Source of the DNA: Thiodiazotropha sp040506195
GTDB lineage: Bacteria > Pseudomonadota > Gammaproteobacteria > Chromatiales > Chromatiaceae
Length of the DNA: 64,000 bases
Direction of reading: 5' to 3'
Assembly (NCBI GenBank): GCA_040506195.1
Contig: JBEVXH010000008.1
Span: 62,001 to 126,000, forward strand
Shown: positions 43,832 to 53,420 of the stretch, piece after piece
How the letters are laid out: each line of letters opens with the position of its first letter
How positions within the stretch are numbered: position 1 is the stretch's first letter
Translations under genes and position numbers: made by a program
Notes under the pieces: model-generated
What the model saw: only the letters and a program-made list of their open reading frames with translations
Database searches by the model: none
What the model was told of the DNA's origin: nothing

Positions 43832-43959
43832 CGTCTTATCTCTGTTATCAATGAATATTGTGAGACACTACACGTGCACCCGGAATAAATGCAACGACAG
43901 CTTAGCAGGCGATATCCCGAATTTTTTAACAAGCAACAGACTTTTCGCAGTGGCTGATT

Positions 43960-45039
43960 ATGGATCTCTCCCAATACATTACTCAGGTAACGGCCGACGA
44001 CGCGATCGTTTGGCGGGATGGACATCTGTTCCTGCTGGATCAGCGCAAGCTGCCCGGCGAGGTGACCTTCCTGGAATTGAACAACGCGGCCGAAACCGCC
44101 CGGGCGATTACAGATATGGTGGTGCGTGGTGCGCCGGCGATCGGCATCACCGCAGCATATGGTGTGGTTTTGGCCGGAGGCATGGCCTTCCAGTCATCCG
44201 CAGAGCATTGGAAGGGGGCTCTCAAAGCCGACCTTGAACGCCTTAAACGATCCCGTCCAACCGCGGTAAATCTCTTTTGGGCGCTGGGCAGGATGGAGGC
44301 GCTGATTAAGGGGCTGCCTGAAGCCGAAGACCCCGGGGAGGCCCTGTTGCAAGAGGCCTTGGCGATCCATAAAGAGGATATCGAGGCAAACCGGCATATG
44401 GGGGAGATGGGCGCCTCCCTGCTGGATCTCGATAGCGGTGTCATCACCCATTGCAACGCCGGTGCCCTCGCCACCGGTGGATATGGTACCGCGCTGGGGG
44501 TGATTCGATCCGCCCATAGGCGGGGACTGATTCGGCAGGTCTTCGCGGATGAGACCCGGCCCTGGCTGCAGGGAGCGCGCCTGACCGCCTGGGAGCTGTT
44601 GCAGGACGGTATACCTGTCACTCTCCTGGCCGATGGGGCGGCCGCTCATCGCATGGCCCAAGGGGGCGTCGACTGGATCATTGTGGGGTCGGACCGGATC
44701 GCGGCAAACGGTGACGTGGCGAACAAGATCGGTACATATAGCCTGGCGGTGGCAGCCAAGTATCATGGCGTCAAGGTGATGGTGGCTGCGCCTACCTCAA
44801 CCATCGATATGGGCATCGCTTGTGGCGGCGAGATACCTATCGAGGTAAGGGGTGAGGATGAGTTGCTCTCCTGCGGGGGGCGTCAGATTGCCGCGAACGG
44901 TGCGGGGGTATGGAATCCGGTGTTCGATGTCACCCCGGCTGAATTGGTTGATGCGATTGTCACAGAAAGAGGCGTTGTCCTTTCGCCGAATGAGAAAAAG
45001 ATAGAAAAAATGATGGTTAATACGCCTGAGAGCCTCTGA
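43960..45039 (+). CDS. mtnA: Methylthioribose-1-phosphate isomerase
   Basis: 359 residues, eIF2B-related fold. It converts 5-methylthioribose 1-phosphate to the ribulose form in methionine salvage. Typical segments: VRGAPAIGITAAYGVVLA near 49-66, THCNAGALATGGYGTALGVIR near 167-187 (catalytic cysteine), DETRPWLQGARLTAWEL near 203-219, and VGSDRIAANGDVANKIGTY near 245-263 with the catalytic aspartate. It is divergent from mtaD. A rho-independent terminator overlaps its last codons, before gyrA. Confidence 0.97.
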   Translation: MDLSQYITQVTADDAIVWRDGHLFLLDQRKLPGEVTFLELNNAAETARAITDMVVRGAPAIGITAAYGVVLAGGMAFQSSAEHWKGALKADLERLKRSRPTAVNLFWALGRMEALIKGLPEAEDPGEALLQEALAIHKEDIEANRHMGEMGASLLDLDSGVITHCNAGALATGGYGTALGVIRSAHRRGLIRQVFADETRPWLQGARLTAWELLQDGIPVTLLADGAAAHRMAQGGVDWIIVGSDRIAANGDVANKIGTYSLAVAAKYHGVKVMVAAPTSTIDMGIACGGEIPIEVRGEDELLSCGGRQIAANGAGVWNPVFDVTPAELVDAIVTERGVVLSPNEKKIEKMMVNTPESL

Positions 45040-45062
45040 AAACGGATTTCAGGCGTTTTTTA
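45022..45062 (+). terminator. Rho-independent terminator after mtnA
   Basis: ACGCCTGA (45022-45029) pairs with TCAGGCGT (45049-45056), followed by a T-run. It overlaps the final codons of mtnA and separates it from gyrA. Confidence 0.75.
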
Positions 45063-45085
45063 TACAGCACAGTGTAGGGGGGCTA

Positions 45086-45094
45086 TGGTACAAT
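45086..45094 (+). promoter_or_regulatory. Probable extended -10 promoter of gyrA
   Basis: TGGTACAAT has the TGn extension before a TACAAT -10 hexamer, about 60 bases before the gyrA ATG and just after the mtnA terminator. No convincing -35 is seen, which fits an extended -10 promoter. Confidence 0.4.
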
Positions 45095-45153
45095 GCGCTT
45101 TTTCTGACGCCCCACTGTGTTAGTGGGGGCGATCGCAATAGACAACGAGCCAG

Positions 45154-47730
45154 ATGACCGAATTCGCCAAAGAAGTACTCCCAGTCAATCTCGAAGACGA
45201 GATGCGGCAATCCTACCTGGACTATGCCATGAGCGTAATCGTGGGCCGGGCACTGCCCGACGTGCGTGACGGACTCAAGCCTGTCCATCGCCGCGTGCTC
45301 TATGCGATGAATGAACTGGGTAATGATTGGAACAAGCCCTACAAGAAATCAGCGCGTATCGTGGGCGATGTGATCGGTAAATACCATCCCCATGGCGATA
45401 CCGCCGTCTACGACACCATCGTCCGCATGGCCCAGCCATTTTCCATGCGCTATATGCTTGTCGATGGACAGGGAAATTTCGGATCGGTGGATGGGGACTC
45501 CCCCGCGGCGATGCGTTATACCGAAGTGCGTATGGCGCGCATCGCCCACACCATGCTGGACGACCTGGACAAAGAGACGGTCGACTTCGTTGCCAATTAC
45601 GATGAAACGGAACGGGAACCGGCCGTTTTGCCGGCGCGGATTCCCAACCTGTTGGTCAATGGATCGGCCGGTATTGCGGTCGGTATGGCAACCAATGTGC
45701 CGCCGCACAATATTACCGAAGTAGTCGATGCCTGTATTGCGGTAATCGATGATCCGGAGATCTATATCGATCAGCTGATGTTCCATCTTCCAGGCCCCGA
45801 TTTTCCCACTGCGGGCCTGATCAATGGTGCCAGCGGTATCAAGGAGGCCTATCATACCGGGCGTGGCAGGATCTATATGCGTGCCCGCACCGAGATAGAG
45901 ACGGATGACAGCAACGGCAAGCAGACCATCATCGTCAATGAGCTGCCCTATCAGGTAAACAAGGCGCGCCTTATCGAAAAGATCGCCGAGTTGGTGAAGG
46001 AGAAACGGATCGAGGGTATCACCGAATTGCGTGACGAGTCGGACAAGGAGGGGATGCGCATCGTCATCGAACTGCGCCGGGGTGAGGTGGCGGAGGTGGT
46101 GCTCAACAATCTCTACCAACAGACTGCCATGCAGAGTGTGTTCGGCATCAACATGGTGGCACTGGTGGACGGTCGTCCACGGCTGCTCAATCTCAAACAA
46201 CTGCTTGAGTTCTTCATCCGTCACCGCCGCGAAGTGGTGACCCGGCGCACCCTGTTCGAGCTGCGCAAAGCACGGGACAGGGCTCATGTGTTGGAAGGCC
46301 AGGCAGTGGCGCTGGCCAACATCGATGAAGTCATTCAATTGATAAAACAGGCGGCCAATCCGGCGGAGGCAAAGAGTGCGCTTCTGGCTCGTTACTGGCA
46401 ATCGGAAACCGTTGAATCAATGCTTCAACGTGCGGGCGCCGCCAGTACCCGGCCTGAGGACCTGTCTGATCAGTTCGGTCTTACCGAGCAGGGATATCGT
46501 CTGACCGAAGTGCAGGCTCAGGCCATCCTCGATCTGCGACTGCACCGCTTAACGGGCCTTGAGCAGGATAAAATCATCAAGGAATACGAGGAGCTGCTGG
46601 ATAAAATTGCCGATCTTCTCGATATTCTCGGCAGTCCCGACCGATTGATGCAGGTAATTCGGGAAGAGCTGCTTGAAATACGTGAACAGTATGGCGATGA
46701 GCGCCGTACCGAGATCATCGAAAACCGTCTCGACCTTACGCTCGAGGATCTGATCACCGAAGAGGATGTGGTGGTGACCCTCTCCCATGCGGGCTATGCA
46801 AAAGCACAGCCAGTCAGTATCTATCAGGCCCAGCGAAGGGGGGGTAAGGGTAAGATCGCCACCGCAACCAAGGATGAGGATTTCGTCGACAAGCTGTTCG
46901 TTGCCAGCACACACGATACCATTCTCTGTTTCTCCAACATGGGTAAGGTCTACTGGTTGAAGGTCTATGAACTGCCCCAGGCCGGGCGCAATGCCCGTGG
47001 CAAACCGATTGTCAACCTATTGCCGTTGGACGAGGAAGAGCAGATCAATGCCATCTTGCCGGTACGTGAATACGAGGCCAATCGTTACGTTTTCATGGCG
47101 ACCAGCTCCGGCACTGTGAAAAAGACCTCGCTGGAGGCCTTCTCCAGGCCCAGGGCCAATGGCATCATTGCCGTCGACCTGCGCGACGGGGACAAGCTGG
47201 TCGGGGTTGCCATCACCGATGGTGAACAGGACATTCTCCTTTTCAGCAGCAGTGGTAAAGCGGTTCGATTCTCCGAATCCAAGGTCAGGGCGATGGGTAG
47301 GACCGCCTGTGGTGTCAGGGGTATCCGGTTGGAAGAGGAAAACCAGGTCGTCTCCCTGATCGTTGCCGCCGAAGGTGATGTATTGACCGTTACAGAAAAC
47401 GGTTACGGCAAGCGAACGGCCATCGAGGAGTATCCGGTGCACGGCCGGGGAGGCCAGGGTGTCATTTCGATTCAGACCTCGGAGCGTAACGGTACTGTCG
47501 TCGGCGCCGTACAGGTGGTCGATGAAGACGAAGTAATGATGATTTCCGATGGTGGCACGCTGGTGCGGAATAGGGTCAGCGAAATATCACAGATGGGTCG
47601 TAATACCCAGGGTGTGATCATGATTCGTCTCAGCAGCGATGAACGCCTGATCGGGGTCGAGCGGGTAGAAAATCTCGACACCGATGGAGACGACGATGTG
47701 GATCCGGATCAAACCGATATGGACGATTGA
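45154..47730 (+). CDS. gyrA: DNA gyrase subunit A
   Basis: 858 residues. It is the DNA-cleaving subunit of gyrase. QSYLDYAMSVIVGRALPDVRDGLKPVHRR is near 24-52. The quinolone-region segment HPHGDTAVYDTIVRMAQ is near 77-93, with threonine where E. coli has serine 83 (GDTAVYD), a normal residue at this site in many bacteria. The catalytic tyrosine is in AMRYTEVRM near 123. The C-terminal domain carries the GyrA box QRRGGKG near 557, and the tail is acidic (DGDDDVDPDQTDMDD). It starts the long plus-strand series shared with Pseudomonas. Confidence 0.98.
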   Translation: MTEFAKEVLPVNLEDEMRQSYLDYAMSVIVGRALPDVRDGLKPVHRRVLYAMNELGNDWNKPYKKSARIVGDVIGKYHPHGDTAVYDTIVRMAQPFSMRYMLVDGQGNFGSVDGDSPAAMRYTEVRMARIAHTMLDDLDKETVDFVANYDETEREPAVLPARIPNLLVNGSAGIAVGMATNVPPHNITEVVDACIAVIDDPEIYIDQLMFHLPGPDFPTAGLINGASGIKEAYHTGRGRIYMRARTEIETDDSNGKQTIIVNELPYQVNKARLIEKIAELVKEKRIEGITELRDESDKEGMRIVIELRRGEVAEVVLNNLYQQTAMQSVFGINMVALVDGRPRLLNLKQLLEFFIRHRREVVTRRTLFELRKARDRAHVLEGQAVALANIDEVIQLIKQAANPAEAKSALLARYWQSETVESMLQRAGAASTRPEDLSDQFGLTEQGYRLTEVQAQAILDLRLHRLTGLEQDKIIKEYEELLDKIADLLDILGSPDRLMQVIREELLEIREQYGDERRTEIIENRLDLTLEDLITEEDVVVTLSHAGYAKAQPVSIYQAQRRGGKGKIATATKDEDFVDKLFVASTHDTILCFSNMGKVYWLKVYELPQAGRNARGKPIVNLLPLDEEEQINAILPVREYEANRYVFMATSSGTVKKTSLEAFSRPRANGIIAVDLRDGDKLVGVAITDGEQDILLFSSSGKAVRFSESKVRAMGRTACGVRGIRLEEENQVVSLIVAAEGDVLTVTENGYGKRTAIEEYPVHGRGGQGVISIQTSERNGTVVGAVQVVDEDEVMMISDGGTLVRNRVSEISQMGRNTQGVIMIRLSSDERLIGVERVENLDTDGDDDVDPDQTDMDD

Positions 47731-47900
47731 ACATCTCAAGCCTTCATCCTGAGAAGATATGTGCATGCTTCGCTTGTGCAGGGAAGAAACTCAATGCGGT
47801 TGAGTATGATTGTTTTCGGACTGTGTATTTCCCCGGCCAGTGCCTACAGAATATTTGATTGATAAAATTCCAAACTATACACCATATTGAGAGGCTATAG

Positions 47901-48983
47901 ATGTCACGAGTCTTTAACTTTAGTGCCGGTCCCGCGATGTTACCGGAAGAGGTTCTGCAGCAGGCCAGGGAAGAGATGCTTGATTGGCGCGGCAGCGGGA
48001 TGTCAGTTATGGAGATGAGCCACCGGGGTAAGGAGTTCATGTCCATTGCTGAGCAGGCGGAATCCGACTTGCGTGCCTTGTTGCAGATACCTGACAACTA
48101 TAAAGTGATGTTCCTCCAGGGTGGTGCGTCGAGCCAGTTTGCCATGGTGCCGATGAATCTGACCCGGGAAAATACCAAAGTCGATTACATCAATACCGGT
48201 TCCTGGTCGAAAAAGGCGATTGCGGAAGCCAAGCGTTTTGCAACGGTAAATCTGGTAGCCAGTACGGAAGAGAGGAGGTTCACCACAACGCCTGGTCAGT
48301 CGGAACTCAACCTCGACCCTGGCGCCGCCTATGTGCACTACACGCCTAACGAGACCATCCAGGGGGTAGAGTTTCCCTATGTGCCGGAGACGGCTGATGT
48401 ACCACTGGTTGCAGATTACTCCTCAACCATCCTGTCACGGCCGATCGATGTCCCGAAGTATGGAATTATCTATGCCGGTGCGCAGAAAAACATAGGGCCC
48501 GCCGGTTTGACCATTGCCATCGTGCGTGAGGACCTGATAGGAAATGCCGCCGATAATACACCGGCAATGTTTCAATATGCGACCCATAGCGACAATGCAT
48601 CCATGTACAACACGCCACCGACCTATGGCTGGTACCTGGCAGGTTTGGTATTTAAATGGCTACAGGAAAAAGGTGGACTGGCCGGTATGGCTGTGATCAA
48701 CCGGCGTAAGGCGGAGGCGCTCTACAATGCCATTGACGATTCCGATTTCTACGCCAATCCGGTATCACCCGACAGTCGATCCTGGATGAATGTTCCATTC
48801 ACATTGGGCGATGCCGGACTGGATGGAAAATTTATCGAAGAGGCGGGAGCTGCCGGCCTCAAGACGCTCAAGGGCCATCGCTCCGTGGGTGGGATGCGCG
48901 CCAGTATCTATAACGCCATGCCCGAAGAGGGGGTTCAGGTGCTTATCGATTTCATGGCTGAGTTTGAACGGGTCAACGGATAA
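47901..48983 (+). CDS. serC: Phosphoserine aminotransferase
   Basis: 360 residues, pyridoxal-phosphate enzyme, normal length. It makes phosphoserine from 3-phosphohydroxypyruvate and takes part in pyridoxal phosphate synthesis. FNFSAGPAMLPEEVL is at the start, QGGASSQFAMVPMN near 74-87, and the cofactor lysine is in GIIYAGAQKNIGPAG near 190-204. The C-terminal GHRSVGGMRASIYNAMP is characteristic. GAGAGG lies about 7 bases before the ATG. serA follows four bases after the stop. Confidence 0.98.
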   Translation: MSRVFNFSAGPAMLPEEVLQQAREEMLDWRGSGMSVMEMSHRGKEFMSIAEQAESDLRALLQIPDNYKVMFLQGGASSQFAMVPMNLTRENTKVDYINTGSWSKKAIAEAKRFATVNLVASTEERRFTTTPGQSELNLDPGAAYVHYTPNETIQGVEFPYVPETADVPLVADYSSTILSRPIDVPKYGIIYAGAQKNIGPAGLTIAIVREDLIGNAADNTPAMFQYATHSDNASMYNTPPTYGWYLAGLVFKWLQEKGGLAGMAVINRRKAEALYNAIDDSDFYANPVSPDSRSWMNVPFTLGDAGLDGKFIEEAGAAGLKTLKGHRSVGGMRASIYNAMPEEGVQVLIDFMAEFERVNG

Positions 48984-48987
48984 CAAC

Positions 48988-50163
48988 ATGTACAAGATAC
49001 TGACATTGAACAACATCTCAGTGGCTGGCCTTGATCGCCTGCCCCGTGATACTTATGAAGTCGCCTCCGAAATCACTCACCCGGATGCGATTCTGCTTCG
49101 TTCCCATAAAATGCATGGCATGGAAATCCCGGAAACGGTGAAGGCGATCGGACGGGCCGGTGCCGGTGTCAACAACATTCCGGTGGCAGAGATGACCGGG
49201 TTGGGGATTCCGGTTTTCAATGCGCCGGGCGCCAATGCCAATGCGGTCAAAGAGCTTGTGCTGGCCGGTGCGCTGCTGGCGGCTCGGAACCTGGGCCCGG
49301 CCTGGCGCTTCACTACAGGGTTGTCAGGGGATGACGGTGTTATCTCCAAGCAGGTGGAGTCGGGAAAGAAGAATTTCGTCGGCTTTGAACTGCCGGGACG
49401 TACCATGGGGGTCATCGGGCTTGGTGCAATCGGCGTCAAGGTTGCCAATGCCTGTCGTGCCTTGGGTATGAACGTGATCGGATATGATCCCACCATAACA
49501 GTTCAAAGCGCATGGAAACTCGCTTCGGAAGTGGAGCAGGCGTTGAGTGTGGATGATTTGCTCTCCAAATCGGACTTCGTGACTTTTCACGTGCCGTTGA
49601 CGGATGCCACTGCACATATGATCAATGCCGAGCGGTTGAGGCTGATGAAGCCTGGATCGGTGCTGCTCAATTTTGCCCGTAACGGGATTGTAGATGATGA
49701 AGCCACAGTTGCCGCCCTGGATAGTGGACAACTCTATGCATACGTGTGCGACTTTCCCAGCAACCTGCTGAAGGATCATCCGAGAGTGATCACCTTGCCT
49801 CACTTGGGGGCCTCAACCAAGGAGGCGGAGGACAACTGCGCTATCATGGTGGCCGAGGAGGTTCGTGACTACCTGGAAAACGGCAATATCACCAATTCAG
49901 TCAATTTCCCCAGCATAAATCTGCCGAGAAACGGTGGTTTCCGTATCGCCGTCGTGAACAGCAATGTACCCAATATGGTGGGGCAGATCTCCACCGATCT
50001 GGCCAATGAGGGATTGAATATCCTGGATATGCTCAACAAGTCCAGGGACGATATCGCGGTCACCCTGTTGGACGTGGACAAGCGACCCAATGCTGAGCTG
50101 TTGCGGACGTTGGCTTCCATCGATGGTGTATTATCGGTACGCTCATTGTCAGGTGAAGAGTAG
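48988..50163 (+). CDS. serA: D-3-phosphoglycerate dehydrogenase with ACT domain
   Basis: 391 residues from the ATG at 48988, four bases after serC; the frame is open upstream but only inside serC. It oxidises 3-phosphoglycerate, the first step of serine synthesis. NAD-binding GLGAIGVKVANACR is near 145-158, the catalytic arginine in NFARNGIVDDEA near 227-238 and the histidine in LPHLGASTKEAEDN near 270-283. A short C-terminal ACT domain (about 320-391) suggests feedback by serine. Its TAG stop coincides with the start of a miniature repeat. Insertion of serA between serC and pheA makes a complete local route to phosphoserine. Confidence 0.96.
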   Translation: MYKILTLNNISVAGLDRLPRDTYEVASEITHPDAILLRSHKMHGMEIPETVKAIGRAGAGVNNIPVAEMTGLGIPVFNAPGANANAVKELVLAGALLAARNLGPAWRFTTGLSGDDGVISKQVESGKKNFVGFELPGRTMGVIGLGAIGVKVANACRALGMNVIGYDPTITVQSAWKLASEVEQALSVDDLLSKSDFVTFHVPLTDATAHMINAERLRLMKPGSVLLNFARNGIVDDEATVAALDSGQLYAYVCDFPSNLLKDHPRVITLPHLGASTKEAEDNCAIMVAEEVRDYLENGNITNSVNFPSINLPRNGGFRIAVVNSNVPNMVGQISTDLANEGLNILDMLNKSRDDIAVTLLDVDKRPNAELLRTLASIDGVLSVRSLSGEE

Positions 50164-50207
50164 GGCCAAACCGGGCGCAGAGCCGATTGGATCAGTGTTA
50201 ACAGGCC
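50164..50207 (+). repeat. Miniature internal-deletion form of the MITE-like repeat between serA and pheA
   Basis: 44 bases beginning GGCCAAACCGGGCG and ending GATCAGTGTTAACAGGCC, flanked by GTAG (50160-50163) and CTAG (50208-50211). The left flank contains the serA stop; the right flank with the next bases (TAGGA) is the pheA ribosome-binding site. Confidence 0.7.
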
Positions 50208-50220
50208 CTAGGACCAATCA

Positions 50221-51306
50221 ATGAATGATGATGCGAAACTGAGTGACATCCGACAGCGAATTGATGAGATCGATCTGCAGCTGCAGCTGCTGATCAGTGA
50301 GCGGGCGGAAGCGGCCCAGGGGGTTGCGCGCATCAAATTGAATGAGGATCCGCAGACAGCTTTTTATCGTCCCGAACGTGAGGCTGAGGTATTACGGCGT
50401 ATCAAGGATCGAAACCGGGGACCGCTGCAGGATGCGGAGATGGCAAGGCTGTTCCGGGAGATCATGTCGGCCTGTTTGGCTTTGGAACAGACCTTGAGTG
50501 TCGCCTTCCTTGGGCCGGATGGAACCTATACACAGGAAGCGGTGCTTAAGCATTTTGGCCATGCTGTTCATACCACAGCCATGGGCTCCATACCGGATAC
50601 CTTTCGCGAGGTCGAAGCCGGTGCCTGCCAATACGGTGTAGTGCCGGTGGAAAACTCCACCGAGGGCGTGATCACCCACACCCTGGATACTTTCGTCAAT
50701 TCGCCACTGCGGATCTGCGGTGAGGTTTCATTGCCGATCAATCACCAGCTGCTCAGCCGTGGGAACCCTGCGGAGCAGATCAAGGTGGTCTACTCCCATG
50801 CCCAATCCCTAGCCCAGTGTCGGGGATGGCTCGATCAGCACCTCCCCCATGTTGAACGTGTTGCTGTCGGCAGTAATGCAGAGGCTGCCAGGCTGGCAAC
50901 CGAAATAGCCAATGCCGCCGCCATCGCGGGAGAGGCGGCCGGTGAGATCTACCAGCTTGGTGTTGTGGCATCGAACATTGAGGATGAACCCGGCAATACG
51001 ACCCGTTTTCTGGTAATCGGCAAGCAGGATTCACCGCCCAGTGGAGAAGACAAAACCAGTATCATGTTCTCTACCCATAACAAGGCGGGCGGTCTGCATA
51101 GTATGCTTACGCCGTTTGCAGAACATGGAATCAGCATGACGCGCATCGAATCACGCCCATCCCGCAGGGGGCGCTGGGATTATCTTTTTTTCATCGATGT
51201 GGAGGGGCACAGAAGCGATGACAATCTCGCCACGGCCCTGTATGAGATTGAGCAGGCGGCCACCCAGTTCAAGGTCCTCGGGTCCTATCCCAAGGCAGTC
51301 ATATAG
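50221..51306 (+). CDS. pheA: Chorismate mutase/prephenate dehydratase (P-protein)
   Basis: 361 residues in three parts. Residues 1-90 are an AroQ-type chorismate mutase (RQRIDEIDLQLQLLISERAE). Residues about 95-270 are the prephenate dehydratase (VAFLGPDGTYTQEA, VPVENSTEGVITHTLD, GNTTRFLVIG). A C-terminal ACT domain (HNKAGGLHSMLTPFAEHGISMTRIESRPS, near 290-318) gives phenylalanine feedback control. It converts chorismate to phenylpyruvate. AGGA from the repeat lies 7 bases before the ATG. Confidence 0.98.
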   Translation: MNDDAKLSDIRQRIDEIDLQLQLLISERAEAAQGVARIKLNEDPQTAFYRPEREAEVLRRIKDRNRGPLQDAEMARLFREIMSACLALEQTLSVAFLGPDGTYTQEAVLKHFGHAVHTTAMGSIPDTFREVEAGACQYGVVPVENSTEGVITHTLDTFVNSPLRICGEVSLPINHQLLSRGNPAEQIKVVYSHAQSLAQCRGWLDQHLPHVERVAVGSNAEAARLATEIANAAAIAGEAAGEIYQLGVVASNIEDEPGNTTRFLVIGKQDSPPSGEDKTSIMFSTHNKAGGLHSMLTPFAEHGISMTRIESRPSRRGRWDYLFFIDVEGHRSDDNLATALYEIEQAATQFKVLGSYPKAVI

Positions 51307-51334
51307 CCGCTGATTCATCTTTTCGAGCAGCACG

Positions 51335-52447
51335 ATGACACGTCTAACAAACCCCTTTATTGAGCTTGCCACACCGGGTATCGAGGCCTTGAAGCCCTAT
51401 TTGCCCGGTAAACCGATATCTGAGTTAGAGCGCGAACTGGGTATCACTCACTCGATAAAACTGGCGTCCAACGAAAATCCCTTGGGTGTTAGCGAAAAGG
51501 TCATCGAGACTTTGAGCCGGTGTTTGCCTGAGTTATCCCGCTATCCCGATGGCGGGGGCTATCGACTGCGTCAGCGGCTTGCCGCAAAGCATGCCGTGGA
51601 TCCTGCCTGCATTACCCTCGGCAACGGTTCCAATGATGTCCTGGATATGGTCGCGCGGGTGTTTCTATCGCCGGATGCCGAGTCTCTGTTTTCGCAATAT
51701 GCCTTTGCTGTATACCCAATCAGCAGTCAGGCTGTCGGCGCCGTGTTGAGGGTTGCCCCTGCCAAGGCATATGGCCACGACCTTGATCGGATGTTGCAAA
51801 TGCTCACACCCAAGACCAGGGTTATCTGGATTGCGAATCCGAATAATCCAACCGGTACCCGGCTGACTGACACAGAGCTGTACTCGTTTTTGCTTAAGCT
51901 GCCGGAGCATGTCATCGTGGTGCTTGATGAAGCCTATTTCGAATATGTTCAGGAGAGTGACTTTCCGGATGGCGCGGCATGGCTGCAGCGCTTTCCCAAT
52001 CTGATTGTGACCCGAACCTTTTCCAAGGCCTATGGACTGGCATCCCTGCGTATCGGATATGGGCTATCGAATACCGCCATCGCCGATCTGTTGAATCGGG
52101 TGCGACAGCCTTTCAATGTCAATGCCCTGGCGCAGTCGGCGGCATTGGCGGCACTTGATGATGAAGAGTTCATCCAGCGTTCGATTGCGCTCAACAACAA
52201 GGGTATGCAACAGTATCGGCAGGGCTTCGAAGCATTGGGGCTCGACTATATTCCTTCAGTGGCTAATTTTATAACCGTCGATGTTGGTGAAGATGCCTCC
52301 AGGGTCGATCAGGCATTACTGCGCGAAGGATGTATCACTCGACCGATAGCCAACTACGGATTGCCCAACCATTTGCGCATCTCTATCGGGTTGGAAGAGG
52401 AGAACGATCGTCTTTTGACGACGCTGAAGAAGGTACTAAAACGGTGA
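51335..52447 (+). CDS. hisC: Histidinol-phosphate/aromatic aminotransferase
   Basis: 370 residues, pyridoxal-phosphate fold type I. KLASNENPLG near 45-54 and SRYPDGGGYRLR near 68-79 are typical HisC segments; the cofactor lysine is in TRTFSKAYGLASLRIGY near 226-242. Placement between pheA and tyrA, as in Pseudomonas (hisC2), suggests it also or mainly transaminates aromatic keto acids. It lies 28 bases after pheA and overlaps the GTG start of tyrA. Confidence 0.95.
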   Translation: MTRLTNPFIELATPGIEALKPYLPGKPISELERELGITHSIKLASNENPLGVSEKVIETLSRCLPELSRYPDGGGYRLRQRLAAKHAVDPACITLGNGSNDVLDMVARVFLSPDAESLFSQYAFAVYPISSQAVGAVLRVAPAKAYGHDLDRMLQMLTPKTRVIWIANPNNPTGTRLTDTELYSFLLKLPEHVIVVLDEAYFEYVQESDFPDGAAWLQRFPNLIVTRTFSKAYGLASLRIGYGLSNTAIADLLNRVRQPFNVNALAQSAALAALDDEEFIQRSIALNNKGMQQYRQGFEALGLDYIPSVANFITVDVGEDASRVDQALLREGCITRPIANYGLPNHLRISIGLEEENDRLLTTLKKVLKR

Positions 52448-53316
52448 TTGATAAGCTTGCGATTATCGGAGTCGGTCTGATTGGCGGCTCTGCCGCCCTG
52501 GCCCTGAAGCAAGAGGGTGTGGTGAGGGAAGTGGTTGGCTGTGGCCGTGGGGAAGCCAATTTGATCAAAGCGCAATCCTTGGGCGTGATCGATCACTACA
52601 CGCATGATGTGGGTGAGGCGGTTAAAGGCGCCGATATGGTCTTGTTGTCAGTACCCTTGGGTGCAATGCGCGACACCCTGAGTGGCATGCGCGGCCAGCT
52701 CGCGGATCATGCAGTGCTAACCGATGCCGGCAGCGTCAAGTGCAGTGTGGTAAACGATGTCAAAACGGTATTCGGCGAAATCCCCGGATTTTTTGTTCCG
52801 GGCCATCCCATTGCGGGAACCGAACGCAGTGGGGCTGAGGCGGCGTTCGCCGAGTTGTATCGTAATCGCCGAGTCATACTCACGCCACTGCAGGAAACGG
52901 ATAAGGATGCGCTGCTGCGTGTCGAAAGGATGTGGCAACAGTGCGGGGCGGATGTGGTGCAGATGACCGTTGAGCACCATGACGAAGTACTGGCTGCAAC
53001 CAGTCACTTGCCTCACATGCTGGCATTTACCTTGGTCGATAGTCTGGCGCGAATGAAAGAGAATGATGAAATCTTCCGTTTTGCCGCAGGCGGCTTCAGG
53101 GATTTCACCAGGATCGCATCAAGCAATCCCGTGATGTGGCGCGACATCTGTATAGCCAATCAGAGTTACCTGAATGAAATGTTGACGCACTTTGCCGATG
53201 AGCTGCATGAGCTTGCGGAGCTACTGCAAAGTGGTGATGAAACCGGGTTGCTGGAGATATTTCAACGTGCCAAAAAGGCACGGGACAGATACGTGGATGG
53301 AGTCAACAAAAGCTAG
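52444..53316 (+). CDS. tyrA: Prephenate dehydrogenase
   Basis: 290 residues from a GTG at 52444 that overlaps the hisC stop (GTGA); the frame is open upstream only within hisC. It converts prephenate to 4-hydroxyphenylpyruvate on the way to tyrosine. NAD-binding GVGLIGGSAALALK is at 8-21, and FVPGHPIAGTERSG near 117-130 and the catalytic histidine region ATSHLPHMLAFTL near 184-196 are typical. In Pseudomonas this domain is fused to AroA; here the two are separate genes. The stop TAG lies in a CTAG at a repeat end. Confidence 0.96.
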   Translation: MIDKLAIIGVGLIGGSAALALKQEGVVREVVGCGRGEANLIKAQSLGVIDHYTHDVGEAVKGADMVLLSVPLGAMRDTLSGMRGQLADHAVLTDAGSVKCSVVNDVKTVFGEIPGFFVPGHPIAGTERSGAEAAFAELYRNRRVILTPLQETDKDALLRVERMWQQCGADVVQMTVEHHDEVLAATSHLPHMLAFTLVDSLARMKENDEIFRFAAGGFRDFTRIASSNPVMWRDICIANQSYLNEMLTHFADELHELAELLQSGDETGLLEIFQRAKKARDRYVDGVNKS

Positions 53317-53340
53317 GGACAGTCAGCACTAATCCAAAAG
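53317..53340 (+). repeat. Degenerate end of the MITE-like repeat between tyrA and aroA
   Basis: GGACAGTCAGCACTAATCC preceded by CTAG (53313-53316) matches GGCCTGTTAACACTAATCC at 14 of 19 positions. The CTAG contains the tyrA stop codon. Confidence 0.6.
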
Positions 53341-53420
53341 GCCTCTGGCAGATAAGGCAAATATAGTGTCGCTGACCCGATCATTAATGGTTTCAGCGAC
53401 AGCAAACGAATGGTATTAAC

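Noticed and set aside
45349..46401. 350-codon minus-strand frame within gyrA
   Set aside because: Antisense shadow of gyrA with no motifs or ribosome-binding site.
48790..48987. N-terminal extension of serA inside serC
   Set aside because: It overlaps serC out of frame; the ATG at 48988 begins exactly where the dehydrogenase domain does.
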